Shown: positions 47,637 to 57,585, counted from the first letter of the stretch. The stretch is 64,000 nt of DNA from Betaproteobacteria bacterium HGW-Betaproteobacteria-22 (GCA_002842285.1 PHCJ01000011.1:42220-106219), one strand, 5' to 3'. Translations and numbers: made by a program. The notes: generated by a model not told the origin, from the letters alone.

Positions 47637-50477
47637 TCAGTTAACCACCTCATCGACAGGCTTTCCCACATAATAGCCTTGCGCATAATCCACGCCATAG
47701 TTACGCAGAAGGCCAAGGCTACGCTCATCGCCTACAAACTCCGCCACCGTGCGCTTGCCGAAGCCTCTGGCCACCTCGGCAAGGGCACGCACAAACACTT
47801 GATCATCTGGACTATCAGCCAGATTACGAATAAATGACCCATCGATTTTGACGTAGTCAACAGGCAGGTTTTTAAGGTAATAGAAAGATGAAAAACCCAC
47901 ACCAAAATCGTCAAGGGAAAAAGCGCACCCCATCGCACGCACCTCTTCAATAAACGCGCGCGCCAAAGCAAAATCTGCCACAGCAGCAGTTTCTGTGATT
48001 TCAAAAATCACTTGCGAAGCCAGCGCAGAATGTTGAGAAAAGAACGCCTGCAACCAAAGCAGTAAATCCTGATCATTCATACTCAGCCCGGACAAATTGA
48101 TAGCAACCTTATGGTGTTTGCCCTCAGACTGCAACGCTACCCAGTGATTCAGAACCATCTCCACCACATTGTGATCCAGCTGGCGGATTAGGCCTGTTTT
48201 TTCAGCCACCTCAATAAACTCAATCGGCGCAATCATCGCACCATCATCATCCAGCATACGCACCAGCGCCTCGTAATGGCTGATCTTGTTGGTGTGGATA
48301 TCCAATATCGGCTGATACTGCATCACAAACTTATGATCGCGGAGTGCGAGTTTAATGCGGTCCTCCCAAAGTACCAGGTGTTCTAATTTCTCCTGCAGAT
48401 GCTCGCCTTCGGAGAACACATGCCAGCGTGATTTTCCGATGGATTTTGCCTGGTTCATCGCAATATTCGCATTAGCCAGCAAATGCCGGACATCGCGGTT
48501 AGCAAGAGAAACAGCCACAATTCCAATACTGCCGGATACATGATGATTGCCCACTAGCCCCGGGTAATTGATTTTATTCAATCCAGCATTAATGCGCTCC
48601 GCAATCTGAATCGCCTCGGCAGTATCGCAATCATGCAAAAAGACCCCAAGTTCATCACCGCCCAACCTGGCAAGAATTCCCTTATCAGCGCACATGTTGG
48701 TCATTAGCTCAGCCACCATGCACAGCACAATATCCCCTGCATTATGCCCTGAAATATCATTGATATATTTAAAACCGTCCAAGTCCAGATACAACAAAAC
48801 ATAATGTCTGGATGAATTTTCAGGGTTAGACAAAACCTCGTCTACATCGCGCACAAAACGCTGGCGGTTAATCAGCCCGGTGAGCTGGTCATGCTCCGCC
48901 AGATACAGACTTTTCTCCTCACTGCGTTTACGTAGCGTAATGTCAACGCCAACAGACAGTATCTGCACAATATCGCCATCCATTCTTGAATGATGCCAAG
49001 CGATTTCGCGCTCCACTCCGCCGCTGCATATCATGGTTGATTCGTGATAATGGTGCGCCAACTGATTCAGGATAATCTGCTGATAAATCCCCTTCAGTTT
49101 TTTATCATCATCAGGATGCTTGGACAATTGCATGAGCAACTTGCCTTGCAAATGATCTTTACTCCAACCCAGCAACTGTTCGCCATAATGGTTAATGCTA
49201 TGCAAATGCCCATCCATATCCTGGGTAATAATCACCACCTGTGCCGTAGCCAATATACGTTCAGAAAAATCATTCGCCAGCGAAATCCGATGCAACATGG
49301 CCATAATTTCAGATTGGTGCAAGCTCGCATCCTGCTCCAGCCGCTGCAAGCGATTGGTCAGCTGCAAGGCGGCCTCTACCAGCTTGTCCACCTCATCCCG
49401 CAGCAATGGATTCTTGCGTAAATCAATATGCCGGCGTGCCGCATCAAAATCCCGCTGCCCGATAAACGGAATCGCCAAAACCGCTTTGGTAACCCGCCGC
49501 AAAGGTGTATTTAATAACAGATACGTGGCCAGCATCACCAGCAAGGAGCCTGAAAGACCCATATTCAAGCGATCCATCGCCTCTTTACGAATGGCTGACA
49601 TGAATTCACTCACGTCATCAAATACAACCGCCACCGACAACAATTGTCCTTTTGCATCTTTTATTGGCGTAAATGCCAACTCATGCGACACGTTATCGTA
49701 GCTTTGACGCAGCCATGGTTTCTGTGCGCTTTCACCGGGAATCTCGGTTAACCGCTTTAACAAGGGCAGATTGATTTGCTCGTTAGATAGCCCTGCCACG
49801 CGCATGCCCAAGTGGGGCAATGCGTAGCTGTCGTTACGCATCACATTGTCGAGTAAAAAACCCAAGTCTGCACCAGTCAGGCGATTAAAAGACAAAATCA
49901 AATCTGCCATATTGGCAGACACCACCACAGCGCCAGCCACCCGTCCGAAAGCCAAAATTGGTGCGACCGAGTACTGCTGGCAAACATAAAGGCAATCTAT
50001 CCATGCGTAGCTCTCTTCCTGACGAATAGATTCCTGCACCCAACTTAACTCATGTCGGCTAGCTGACTGCGAGTCATTCCACAAAGCAATCACACGCCGA
50101 TTACTATCGTAAATACGCATGGACTCCAAGCCATAATCCACCTGCAGTGCGACCCACGCCACATCAACACGGTCTTTGGTACGTAGCCAAGAGGCCTGGT
50201 CAGTTTCACCTGCGAATTGCTCGTCAGCACTTGCAATTGTTGCAACCAAAGAGGATACCTGGTTAACTTTAATCGAAAACTCACCCAGCATCGCCTGCAA
50301 TTGCGCCAGATAACGCTGGTTAATTTGATCCCGCTCCAGCTCAAAGCGGTTGATTTGATTGATATAAGCCCAGCTGATCAAGGTCGTCATCAGAATTAAA
50401 AGAATCAACCCCAAAAGCGACATAATCTTCCATTTAAGACTTAAAAAACGGTCAGGTGTAAGTTTAAATGGCGACAT
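47637..50477 (-). CDS. GGDEF-EAL c-di-GMP enzyme with periplasmic sensor
   Basis: A 946-residue membrane protein. A helix at ~18-38 and another at ~310 enclose a periplasmic sensor domain, probably dCache-like. A PAS domain follows (~420-530), then GGDEF (~540-700) and EAL (~715-940). The GGDEF motif is GGDEL (ARLGGDELGVFLHD), and no RxxD I-site is seen five residues before it, so cyclase activity is uncertain. The EAL domain keeps HYEALVRM, NLSG, EITET and DDFGVGFSSFYYLKNLPVDY, so phosphodiesterase activity is likely. It is third in the unit with the PBP-like protein and porin, 21 bp after the porin, suggesting it senses the state of that uptake module. Confidence 0.92.
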   Translation of the reverse strand: MSPFKLTPDRFLSLKWKIMSLLGLILLILMTTLISWAYINQINRFELERDQINQRYLAQLQAMLGEFSIKVNQVSSLVATIASADEQFAGETDQASWLRTKDRVDVAWVALQVDYGLESMRIYDSNRRVIALWNDSQSASRHELSWVQESIRQEESYAWIDCLYVCQQYSVAPILAFGRVAGAVVVSANMADLILSFNRLTGADLGFLLDNVMRNDSYALPHLGMRVAGLSNEQINLPLLKRLTEIPGESAQKPWLRQSYDNVSHELAFTPIKDAKGQLLSVAVVFDDVSEFMSAIRKEAMDRLNMGLSGSLLVMLATYLLLNTPLRRVTKAVLAIPFIGQRDFDAARRHIDLRKNPLLRDEVDKLVEAALQLTNRLQRLEQDASLHQSEIMAMLHRISLANDFSERILATAQVVIITQDMDGHLHSINHYGEQLLGWSKDHLQGKLLMQLSKHPDDDKKLKGIYQQIILNQLAHHYHESTMICSGGVEREIAWHHSRMDGDIVQILSVGVDITLRKRSEEKSLYLAEHDQLTGLINRQRFVRDVDEVLSNPENSSRHYVLLYLDLDGFKYINDISGHNAGDIVLCMVAELMTNMCADKGILARLGGDELGVFLHDCDTAEAIQIAERINAGLNKINYPGLVGNHHVSGSIGIVAVSLANRDVRHLLANANIAMNQAKSIGKSRWHVFSEGEHLQEKLEHLVLWEDRIKLALRDHKFVMQYQPILDIHTNKISHYEALVRMLDDDGAMIAPIEFIEVAEKTGLIRQLDHNVVEMVLNHWVALQSEGKHHKVAINLSGLSMNDQDLLLWLQAFFSQHSALASQVIFEITETAAVADFALARAFIEEVRAMGCAFSLDDFGVGFSSFYYLKNLPVDYVKIDGSFIRNLADSPDDQVFVRALAEVARGFGKRTVAEFVGDERSLGLLRNYGVDYAQGYYVGKPVDEVVN

Positions 50478-50498
50478 AATATTTAATTGAATGAGCGA

Positions 50499-51716
50499 TT
50501 AAAACCTATAAGAACCAAGTAGCATGAACATATCCCAGCGCTTTTCCAGTGCGCTAACGCCTGCTGTATTATCCAGCGGCGGTAGAATTGAAGTCCCCTC
50601 TATCGCATGATATTCAGCCCGCAGCATGAATGCAGGCGTTACATCGTAACGTAATCCCAATGTCCAATCCTTGCTATACTGAGTGAATCCTGGCCGGCCT
50701 GTTTTTTTCGCAAAGCTGGTACCATGACGGTCATCGCGATTACTGTAGGCCGCATCATAGCGTAGCATGATTTCCCAATCAGGCATCACGCGATAGGTCC
50801 CCTGCACATAGTAACTTTCACCCACCTGCCCCACATTGGGAATCGCACCAAACCCACGTAAGCTTATAGGACGACGTGCATATTCACTGGTCAAACTCCA
50901 GTTCTCGGCATTGTATTGCGCAGACAACAAGGTAGGGTCAAAATGAAAACCGCCGGATTGCAATGTGTCATTCACCGCCCGCCTGTAACTCACGCCTAGA
51001 TTCACATGCGTCAGTGCAAACACATACTGTCCTGTAGGACTCTCATACTTCAGCTGATATAACTGGGTAAAATCCGTTTCAAAATGCCCTTTGGTATTGG
51101 GGATAATCGCTGCCTCTGACGATTTATCAAGACCAGGCTTTCCTAATGTAGCTTCAGCACTGAAGGTGCCTACGTTCGTGCTTTTATCCGCGTAAAAACT
51201 GACACCATCGGATGACAGCGATAGTTTACGTGTGCGCTCAAAATAAATAGATTGTGGCAATATGACGCCAGCCCTGGTAAAGGGCACGTCACGCGTGGCA
51301 TTGTATAGACCGAACGCATTTTTAACGCGTCCCAGACGAACACCGACCCTGCCCCAATTGCCTGTAAATGCTGTCCAGTCAACGAAGGCATAGTCGATGT
51401 CAGGGTCGCCGTTATCGCTTTCACCGGCACGGTGAGACATCACTTGCGCTGAAAACAGCAACTCCGGACGCGCCAGATAAGAAGCATTGACCGCAATTTC
51501 TCTAAAATCGTAACTGATGCTGTCGTCAGAATCGCCCAGAAAATTATTGCCTGTGGTATTGACCATGCCCTGCGAAACAAAACCGTGCACCTGTAATCTG
51601 CCATCAAGTAAGCTGACCGCCTTGACCTCCCCAGGCAGCCACAGCAAGAGGCTCGTTACAACATAAACCCAAAAATGCTGCCTAGACCTATGGCTGAATC
51701 TGTAGGATGCGGACAT
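50499..51716 (-). CDS. Outer-membrane porin-like beta-barrel protein
   Basis: A 405-residue exported protein with a signal-like start (YVVTSLLLWLPGEVKAVS). A run of amphipathic strands follows, such as LQVHGFVSQGMVNTTGNNFL, FAGRVGVRLGRVKNAFGLYN-like repeats and YFERTRKLSLSSDGVSFYA, with a C-terminal aromatic (LLGSYRF), as expected for outer-membrane barrels. The mid part resembles phosphate- or sugar-selective porins. Its 5' end overlaps the PBP-like gene by 29 bp and its 3' end is 21 bp from the GGDEF-EAL gene; the three form one leftward operon. Confidence 0.83.
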   Translation of the reverse strand: MSASYRFSHRSRQHFWVYVVTSLLLWLPGEVKAVSLLDGRLQVHGFVSQGMVNTTGNNFLGDSDDSISYDFREIAVNASYLARPELLFSAQVMSHRAGESDNGDPDIDYAFVDWTAFTGNWGRVGVRLGRVKNAFGLYNATRDVPFTRAGVILPQSIYFERTRKLSLSSDGVSFYADKSTNVGTFSAEATLGKPGLDKSSEAAIIPNTKGHFETDFTQLYQLKYESPTGQYVFALTHVNLGVSYRRAVNDTLQSGGFHFDPTLLSAQYNAENWSLTSEYARRPISLRGFGAIPNVGQVGESYYVQGTYRVMPDWEIMLRYDAAYSNRDDRHGTSFAKKTGRPGFTQYSKDWTLGLRYDVTPAFMLRAEYHAIEGTSILPPLDNTAGVSALEKRWDMFMLLGSYRF

Positions 51717-52152
51717 CTTTATTTACCTCTTGCAACGATACATAGCCAACACCCCCTGGCGTGCTACTGACTTTTGCCAACATCTCTTTGACTGATGACA
51801 CCTGTTCCGGATACTGCCCAAGCCCTGCAAACACCTGTCTATCCCAGGCCTGACGCAATTGCCGTGGAAAAAACTTGAGGACTTCTTTAGTAAACACTTC
51901 ATGCTCCGGCACATTATCTGCGTAGACAAAGACTTTTACAGGTGTGCCATCAGGCCATCTGGCGTAGCGCATCACAAAAATAGCACGGAGTGTATTCAGA
52001 CTGACTTCACCAGGATTGTAGGAAGTTGCAGTTACAGCTACCATGCGTGCAGGCTGGTCGCCCACAGCGGCGGCCTCTACAACATGAACGCGAGACCCAA
52101 CCAGCACGGCCGCACACACAAAAATAAGCATCTGCCAGATTTTCATTGTCAT
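51688..52152 (-). CDS. Exported phosphate-binding-protein-like domain
   Basis: A 154-residue periplasmic protein with a signal peptide (IWQMLIFVCAAVLVGSRVHV to EAA) and a short PstS-like (PBP_like) fold: LNTLRAIFVMRYARWPDGTP, then FTKEVLKFFPRQLRQAWDRQ and VSSTPGGVGYVSLQEVNKDV. It is about half the size of a full substrate-binding protein, so it is more likely a sensing or scaffolding subunit than an ABC-transporter component. No ABC permease is nearby. It leads the operon with the porin and GGDEF-EAL protein. Two close ATG codons (52152, 52146) are both possible starts. Confidence 0.82.
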   Translation of the reverse strand: MTMKIWQMLIFVCAAVLVGSRVHVVEAAAVGDQPARMVAVTATSYNPGEVSLNTLRAIFVMRYARWPDGTPVKVFVYADNVPEHEVFTKEVLKFFPRQLRQAWDRQVFAGLGQYPEQVSSVKEMLAKVSSTPGGVGYVSLQEVNKDVRILQIQP

Positions 52153-52329
52153 TGTTATTGTGAATGCGCGGCCTGAATTCCCTTGAAAGTCAAATTGTTA
52201 AGCTAATTCAAAACATAGCATCATACCTTTGCGCTTTGCAACTACTTTATACAAAAATCGACAAGGTTTTATCTGTCAAATAACAACAATGTTACAATTC
52301 ACGCTCACGTTACTTCAGCTGATGTTAAA

Positions 52330-53196
52330 TTGAAAAAAATTGTCATTTTCGGTGTAGGCCTTATTGGCGGCTCGGTAGCCCTGGCTTTAAAAAAAGCAGG
52401 GGATCACGCGCAAATTGTTGGCGTTGGCCGTACTGGCGCCAGTCTGCAACACGCCCTTGATTTAGGTGTCATTGACCATGCTACCAACAACATTGCTGAA
52501 GCTTTAAAAAACGCTGACATCATACTAATCGCGGCACCCGTAGCCCAAACCCCTGTTATTCTGAATGCAATCAAACCGCATTTAGATAAAACCACCGTCA
52601 TTACTGACGCGGGCAGCACCAAAAGCGATGTACTAAACTGCGCCAGAACTATTTTGTCAGAACAATTCAGCCAGTTTGTGGGTGGGCACCCGATTGCCGG
52701 AGCTGAAAAAAGCGGCGCGGCCGCGGCGATGCATGATTTATACTTCAACAAAAGTGTCGTATTAACACCCACTACAGACACAAACCCAGAAGCCCTCAGC
52801 CAGGTGCGCACACTCTGGGAAAAATGTGGTGCTCAGGTAAGCCAAATGACAGCGGAAACACATGACGGCATCTTTGCAGCTGTGAGCCATTTACCCCACT
52901 TGCTCGCATTTGCACTGGTCGATGACATTGCCGCTCGCCCCAACGCCGAGCAACTTTTTAGCTTTGCCGCCAGCGGATTTCGCGATTTCACACGTATTGC
53001 CGGCAGTCATCCTGAAATGTGGCGCGACATTACACTTGCTAACAAAACCGCACTGCTTAAAGAAATAACGGCATTTGAAAACGAACTGTCGCAATTAAAA
53101 CAATTACTTAACAACGAAGACGGCGAAGGTTTACAAGCCCTGTTTGAGCGCGCAAGCAAAGCGCGCAACCAATGGGCCAAAACCAAGCTGCAATAA
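52330..53196 (+). CDS. tyrA: Prephenate dehydrogenase
   Basis: Converts prephenate to 4-hydroxyphenylpyruvate in tyrosine synthesis, using NAD. The 288-residue protein starts with the Rossmann motif VIFGVGLIGGSVALALKKAG and shows TDAGSTKSDV, GGHPIAGAEKSGAAAAMHDL and VSHLPHLLAFAL. There is no fused chorismate mutase. The start is TTG (52330): the only close ATG (52322) is out of frame and hits a stop within three codons. No clear ribosome site is visible. aroA follows 19 bp later in the usual tyrA-aroA-cmk-rpsA order. Confidence 0.95.
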   Translation: MKKIVIFGVGLIGGSVALALKKAGDHAQIVGVGRTGASLQHALDLGVIDHATNNIAEALKNADIILIAAPVAQTPVILNAIKPHLDKTTVITDAGSTKSDVLNCARTILSEQFSQFVGGHPIAGAEKSGAAAAMHDLYFNKSVVLTPTTDTNPEALSQVRTLWEKCGAQVSQMTAETHDGIFAAVSHLPHLLAFALVDDIAARPNAEQLFSFAASGFRDFTRIAGSHPEMWRDITLANKTALLKEITAFENELSQLKQLLNNEDGEGLQALFERASKARNQWAKTKLQ

Positions 53197-53215
53197 CCTC
53201 GGCACCAGTTAATCC

Positions 53216-54553
53216 ATGGAACAACTACACCTACCCGCTGCCAACCGCGCACAAGGCACAATTAAATTACCCGGAAGCAAAAGCATTTCCAACCGCACGT
53301 TGCTACTTGCGGCACTTGCAAATGGTGAAACTGAAATTTTTGATCTACTTAAGTCTGATGACACAGATCGCATGCTTGAAGCACTTGCAACCTTAGGCGT
53401 AGAACTAACACAAAACCCGAATGATGCACTCAACTTAAAAGTAAAAGGTGTCAGCGGCAACCTTCCCAACAAAGGTACTTCAGAAAAGCCAGTAGATTTA
53501 TTTTTAGGTAACGCAGGCACTGCATTCCGCCCGCTCACTGCTGCATTGGCTTTTTCAAATGGCTATTACTACTTACATGGTGTGCCGCGTATGCACGAAC
53601 GCCCAATTGGGGATTTGGTGGATGCACTTCGCCAAGCGGGTGCGCAAATCGAATACTTGGGCAACGAGGGCTTTCCCCCTTTAAGAATCTCACCTGCCCA
53701 ACTTGATTTAAGCCAACCCATCAAAATTCGTGGCGATGTTTCCAGCCAATTTTTAACGGCATTGTTAATGGCTTTACCACTCACCAAACAAAACGCCACG
53801 ATTGAAGTAGTCGGCGAATTGATTTCAAAGCCCTATATTGAAATCACGCTTAACTTAATGCAAAGATTTGGGGTAAATATCCAGCGTGAGGGTTGGAATA
53901 AATTTAAAATTACAGAAAATAATGAATATAAAAACATCCAAATTATAGCCGTTGAAGGCGATGCCTCAAGCGCATCTTACTTCTTGGCAGCCGGTGCCAT
54001 TGCAGGTGAAAAAGGTGTCACCGTAAGCGGCGTTGGTGAAAACAGCATTCAAGGCGACGTTAAATTCGCAAACGAACTCAAAAAATTAGGGGTTGATATT
54101 CGTTATCAAGGGGTTAACTCCCAATTATCTAGCGCACTGGATAGCATTACAGCGATTAGACCTAAGCAAAAAATAAAGGGGTTTGACCTAGACTGCAACC
54201 ATATCCCCGATGCCGCGATGACACTCGCTATTCTTGCACTATTTGCCGATGGGATCACCAGCCTACGCAATATCGCCAGCTGGCGTGTTAAAGAAACAGA
54301 CCGCATTGCCGCGATGGCGACCGAGTTGCGTAAAGTTGGTGCGATTGTGGAGGAAGGTACTGATTACATCACCATCACCCCCCCGGAAAAGCTCACCCCT
54401 AATGCGGTGATTGATACTTATGACGACCACCGCATGGCCATGTGTTTCTCTTTGGTCAGTTTAGGCGGCGTGCCGATTACCATTAATGACCCAAAATGCG
54501 TGAATAAGACCTTTCCTGAATATTTTGACGCGTTTAGAAAAATCGTTAGTTAA
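53216..54553 (+). CDS. aroA: 3-phosphoshikimate 1-carboxyvinyltransferase (EPSP synthase)
   Basis: The sixth shikimate-pathway enzyme; it joins PEP and shikimate 3-phosphate. The 445-residue protein shows the substrate-binding [40 protein letters not shown], the class I-type [35 protein letters not shown] and [19 protein letters not shown]. The interior has a few insertions of Asn-rich sequence (ITENNEYKN). It is cotranscribed with tyrA; the small antisense DUF2061 gene lies between it and cmk. Confidence 0.97.
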   Translation: MEQLHLPAANRAQGTIKLPGSKSISNRTLLLAALANGETEIFDLLKSDDTDRMLEALATLGVELTQNPNDALNLKVKGVSGNLPNKGTSEKPVDLFLGNAGTAFRPLTAALAFSNGYYYLHGVPRMHERPIGDLVDALRQAGAQIEYLGNEGFPPLRISPAQLDLSQPIKIRGDVSSQFLTALLMALPLTKQNATIEVVGELISKPYIEITLNLMQRFGVNIQREGWNKFKITENNEYKNIQIIAVEGDASSASYFLAAGAIAGEKGVTVSGVGENSIQGDVKFANELKKLGVDIRYQGVNSQLSSALDSITAIRPKQKIKGFDLDCNHIPDAAMTLAILALFADGITSLRNIASWRVKETDRIAAMATELRKVGAIVEEGTDYITITPPEKLTPNAVIDTYDDHRMAMCFSLVSLGGVPITINDPKCVNKTFPEYFDAFRKIVS

Positions 54554-54577
54554 TGTAAGCCAGTACTAGGTATGTGG

Positions 54578-54778
54578 CTAAATGACACAGTGACTGTGTT
54601 GATTGTTTTTTTGCTCAACCATTTGCCAAGCGCGTTCATGAAAGTAAAACACCACGGTGTTGCAAACAGGCTCAATGAGCGCCAGCAAACCGCCAATCAC
54701 AAAGCTGCCCGTCAGGAAATAGGCCACCGTAAAGGCGACGGTAAAGTGTAAAATTGCAAATGTGAATGTTTTGGTCAT
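54578..54778 (-). CDS. DUF2061 small membrane protein
   Basis: A 66-residue protein with two membrane helices: FAILHFTVAFTVAYFLTGSF and GGLLALIEPVCNTVVFYFHE. The segment IEPVCNTVVFYFHERAW is the DUF2061 signature (HF.VA...YF.TG..., then FHE-W). The function is unknown. The gene is antisense to its neighbours and lies in the short gap between aroA and cmk; a ribosome site is visible before its start (AAGGTGAAACATC-ATG). Confidence 0.85.
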   Translation of the reverse strand: MTKTFTFAILHFTVAFTVAYFLTGSFVIGGLLALIEPVCNTVVFYFHERAWQMVEQKNNQHSHCVI

Positions 54779-54880
54779 GATGTTTCACCTTAATCTGCTA
54801 TGTGCTACGTGTGGACATTATTGACCAAGCTATAAAATTAATCCAATTAATCATTAAAAACACACTGATAAGTTTTACAA

Positions 54881-55561
54881 ATGAACCATACTGAACCAAT
54901 CGATATCCCTGTGATTGCAATAGACGGCCCATCCGCTTCAGGAAAGGGCACCGTGGCACAACTCGTGGCCGATACACTTGGCTTTCATTACCTGGATTCT
55001 GGCGCACTGTACCGTGTGGTCGCTTATGCCACTCATCAAAACAACATAGATTGGAATAACGCAACGGCCGTTGCCGCATGTGCGAAAACACTCCATATTC
55101 AATTCAAACATGGTGAGGTTTATCTAAATGGTACCGACATATCCGATCAGATCCGTACTGAAGCGATGGGCAAAGGCGCCTCACAGGTTGCCGTACACGC
55201 GGCGCTTAGAGCCGCCTTGGTCGATTTGCAGCATAGCTTCCGCATATCTCCCGGCCTGCTGGCCGATGGACGCGACATGGGCACTGTAATTTTTCCTGAA
55301 GCTGTGCTTAAGATTTTTCTAACCGCATCCACTGAAACCCGAGCTAAACGACGCTATCAGCAACTGTTGGGCAAACAGCAACCCGCCGACTACGAGGCCA
55401 TATTGCAAGACTTAAAAACGCGCGATGCCAGAGACAAAGGCAGGGCTAGTGCGCCACTGATAATGGCAGAAGACGCCATTCTGCTTGAAACAGATACACT
55501 CACCATTACCGAAGCCGTTCACTTTATTTTAGAAAAATATCAGCAGAAAATGTGTAAATAG
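54881..55561 (+). CDS. cmk: Cytidylate kinase
   Basis: Phosphorylates CMP and dCMP. The 226-residue protein has the P-loop IAIDGPSASGKGTVAQLVAD, LGFHYLDSGALYRVVAYA, DGRDMGTVIFPEAVLKIFLT and ASTETRAKRRYQQL. It precedes rpsA in the standard aroA-cmk-rpsA order. It starts at ATG 54881 within a short gap after the antisense DUF2061 gene, and probably has its own promoter there. Confidence 0.97.
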   Translation: MNHTEPIDIPVIAIDGPSASGKGTVAQLVADTLGFHYLDSGALYRVVAYATHQNNIDWNNATAVAACAKTLHIQFKHGEVYLNGTDISDQIRTEAMGKGASQVAVHAALRAALVDLQHSFRISPGLLADGRDMGTVIFPEAVLKIFLTASTETRAKRRYQQLLGKQQPADYEAILQDLKTRDARDKGRASAPLIMAEDAILLETDTLTITEAVHFILEKYQQKMCK

Positions 55562-55585
55562 TCTTTTATTTTTCAATGTTTTAGT

Positions 55586-55652
55586 TATAATTCCATCTTT
55601 GAGCTTTACACTCTCATTTAAGGTCTGCGCATCGCACCGATACGCAGTTTTT
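55586..55652 (+). promoter_or_regulatory. rpsA promoter and leader with terminator-like hairpin
   Basis: A TATAAT (55586-55591) lies about 110 bp before rpsA. Downstream, CTGCGCATCG (55625-55634) pairs with CGATACGCAG (55638-55647), apart from one mismatch, and TTTTT follows. If the promoter is used, the hairpin lies in the leader and could act as an attenuator; otherwise it ends the cmk transcript. A second small hairpin (CCCAC/GTGGG, 55660-55675) comes just before the start. Confidence 0.5.
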
Positions 55653-55697
55653 CAACTACCCCACTGCTAGGTGGGATTATTTAGGTAATTTTATTTA

Positions 55698-57203
55698 ATG
55701 GCTTCTACCTCTAAATCTACTGCTTCATCATCACCAATGGAATCTTTTGCTGCGCTTTTTGAAGAAAGCTTGGCTCGCCAGGAAATGCGCTCCGGCGAAG
55801 TGATTACTGCTGAAGTTGTTTCTGTTGACAATGATCATGTGATTGTTAATGCAGGTCTTAAATCTGAAAGCGTGATTAACGCTGATGAATTCCGTAATGC
55901 CCAAGGTGAACTTGAAGTTCAAGTGGGCGACTTTGTTAAAGTGGCAATCGAAAAGTTGGAAGATGGCTTTGGCTCAACACAACTTTCACGCGAAAAAGCT
56001 AAACGCATGGAAACATGGTTAGATTTAGAAGACGCAATGAACGAAGGCCGCATCATCAAAGGCTTTGTTAGCGGCAAAGTTAAAGGCGGTTTGCGCGTTT
56101 CTGTAAACGGCATCATGGCATTCTTGCCAGGTTCATTGGTAGACGTTCGCCCAGTGAAAGACACAACGCCATTCGAAAACAAAGAATGTGATCTTAAAGT
56201 AATCAAACTGGACCGCAAGCGTAACAACATCGTTGTTTCACGTCGTGCTGTAATGGAAGTTAGTGCAGGGGCAGACCGTGAAGCATTGCTTGGCACACTA
56301 GCTGAAGGCGCAGTGGTTAAGGGTATCGTTAAAAACATTACTGACTACGGTGCGTTCGTTGACTTGGGCGGCATTGATGGCTTGCTGCACATCACTGACC
56401 TGGCATGGCGTCGTGTAAAACATCCATCAGAAGTGCTGACTGTAGGCGAAGAAGTTGAAGCAAAAATCCTGAAATTCGATCAAGAGAAGAACCGCGTTTC
56501 ACTGGGTATCAAACAATTAGGTGATGACCCATGGGTTGCATTGGCTCGTCGTTATCCAGTAAGCACACGCTTGTTCGGTAAAGTTTCTAACCTGACTGAC
56601 TACGGTGCATTCGTTGAAATCGAGCCAGGTATCGAAGGCTTGGTTCACGTTTCAGAAATGGACTGGACAAACAAAAACATTCACCCAGGCAAAATCGCTC
56701 AATTAGGTGATGAAGTTGAAGTCATGATTCTTGAGATCGACGAAGCACGCCGTCGCTTGTCATTGGGTATGAAACAATGCCAGGCTAACCCTTGGGATGA
56801 TTTCTCAGCAACCCACGCTAAAGGCGATAAAGTTTCAGGCCAAATCAAGTCAATCACTGACTTCGGTGTATTCATTGGCTTGCCAGGCGGCATTGATGGT
56901 TTAGTTCACTTGTCAGATTTGTCATGGACACAATCAGGCGAAGAAGCAATCCGCAACTTCAAAAAAGGTGACGAACTGCAAGCTGTGATCCTGGCGATTG
57001 ACGTTGAAAAAGAGCGCATTTCATTAGGCGTAAAACAATTGTCTGCTGATCCATCAGGCGCATCTTCAGATGAAAAATCTGAAGCAAAACCTAAAAAATC
57101 AGCCAAGACAAAAGAACCGGCAGCCTTACCGGATGATGGCGCAACTGCTGGCACAACCAACCTTGGTGCACTGTTAAAAGCCAAGCTGGATAACAAAAAG
57201 TAA
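55698..57203 (+). CDS. rpsA: 30S ribosomal protein S1, five-domain form
   Basis: S1 brings mRNA to the 30S subunit. This protein has 501 residues, whereas the six-domain form of most beta/gammaproteobacteria has about 555-570. Five S1 domains are visible: residues ~33-100, ~118-185, ~205-273 ([20 protein letters not shown]), ~290-360 ([20 protein letters not shown]) and ~377-447 ([20 protein letters not shown]). Where the sixth should begin, after [12 protein letters not shown], the sequence turns into an acidic-basic, Lys/Ala-rich tail of about 50 residues ending [13 protein letters not shown]. The reading frame is intact, so this is a shortened but full gene. It follows cmk and precedes ihfB. 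Confidence 0.97.
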   Translation: MASTSKSTASSSPMESFAALFEESLARQEMRSGEVITAEVVSVDNDHVIVNAGLKSESVINADEFRNAQGELEVQVGDFVKVAIEKLEDGFGSTQLSREKAKRMETWLDLEDAMNEGRIIKGFVSGKVKGGLRVSVNGIMAFLPGSLVDVRPVKDTTPFENKECDLKVIKLDRKRNNIVVSRRAVMEVSAGADREALLGTLAEGAVVKGIVKNITDYGAFVDLGGIDGLLHITDLAWRRVKHPSEVLTVGEEVEAKILKFDQEKNRVSLGIKQLGDDPWVALARRYPVSTRLFGKVSNLTDYGAFVEIEPGIEGLVHVSEMDWTNKNIHPGKIAQLGDEVEVMILEIDEARRRLSLGMKQCQANPWDDFSATHAKGDKVSGQIKSITDFGVFIGLPGGIDGLVHLSDLSWTQSGEEAIRNFKKGDELQAVILAIDVEKERISLGVKQLSADPSGASSDEKSEAKPKKSAKTKEPAALPDDGATAGTTNLGALLKAKLDNKK

Positions 57204-57248
57204 GCTTTTTAACGCTTAATTTTAGTCTTAAGAAAAAAGGCACACAGC

Positions 57249-57530
57249 ATGACAAAATCTGAGTTAATCACACTGCTTGCGGAGCGTTTTCCGCAGTTGG
57301 TGATGAAAGATGCAGAGCTATCAGTTAAAGCAATTTTGGACGCGATGTCTGATAATCTTGCTGCTGGCGAGCGCATTGAAATAAGAGGCTTTGGCAGTTT
57401 TAGCTTGAACTACCGCCCCCCTCGCTTAGGTCGTAACCCTAAAACCGGCAGTAAAGTGCAAGTGCCCGCAAAACACGTACCGCACTTTAAGGCAGGCAAG
57501 GAACTACGCGAACGTGTTGATTTGAGCTAA
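57249..57530 (+). CDS. ihfB: Integration host factor beta subunit
   Basis: A 93-residue HU/IHF-type DNA-bending protein. Motifs are [40 protein letters not shown] and the DNA-binding arm [20 protein letters not shown]. The IHF-beta assignment rests on position after rpsA, which is strongly conserved, and on the FxLxYRxPRxGRNPKTG wording. A terminator follows its stop closely (57551-57585). Confidence 0.96.
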   Translation: MTKSELITLLAERFPQLVMKDAELSVKAILDAMSDNLAAGERIEIRGFGSFSLNYRPPRLGRNPKTGSKVQVPAKHVPHFKAGKELRERVDLS

Positions 57531-57550
57531 ACACAGCCTTTGTTACACTT

Positions 57551-57585
57551 AAAACGGCAATCTTTAAAAGATTGCCGTTTTTTTT
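57551..57585 (+). terminator. Rho-independent terminator of rpsA-ihfB
   Basis: AAAACGGCAATCTTT (57551-57565) is followed by its exact complement (57567/8-57580) and a run of T residues to 57585. It lies 20 bp past the ihfB stop. Confidence 0.95.
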
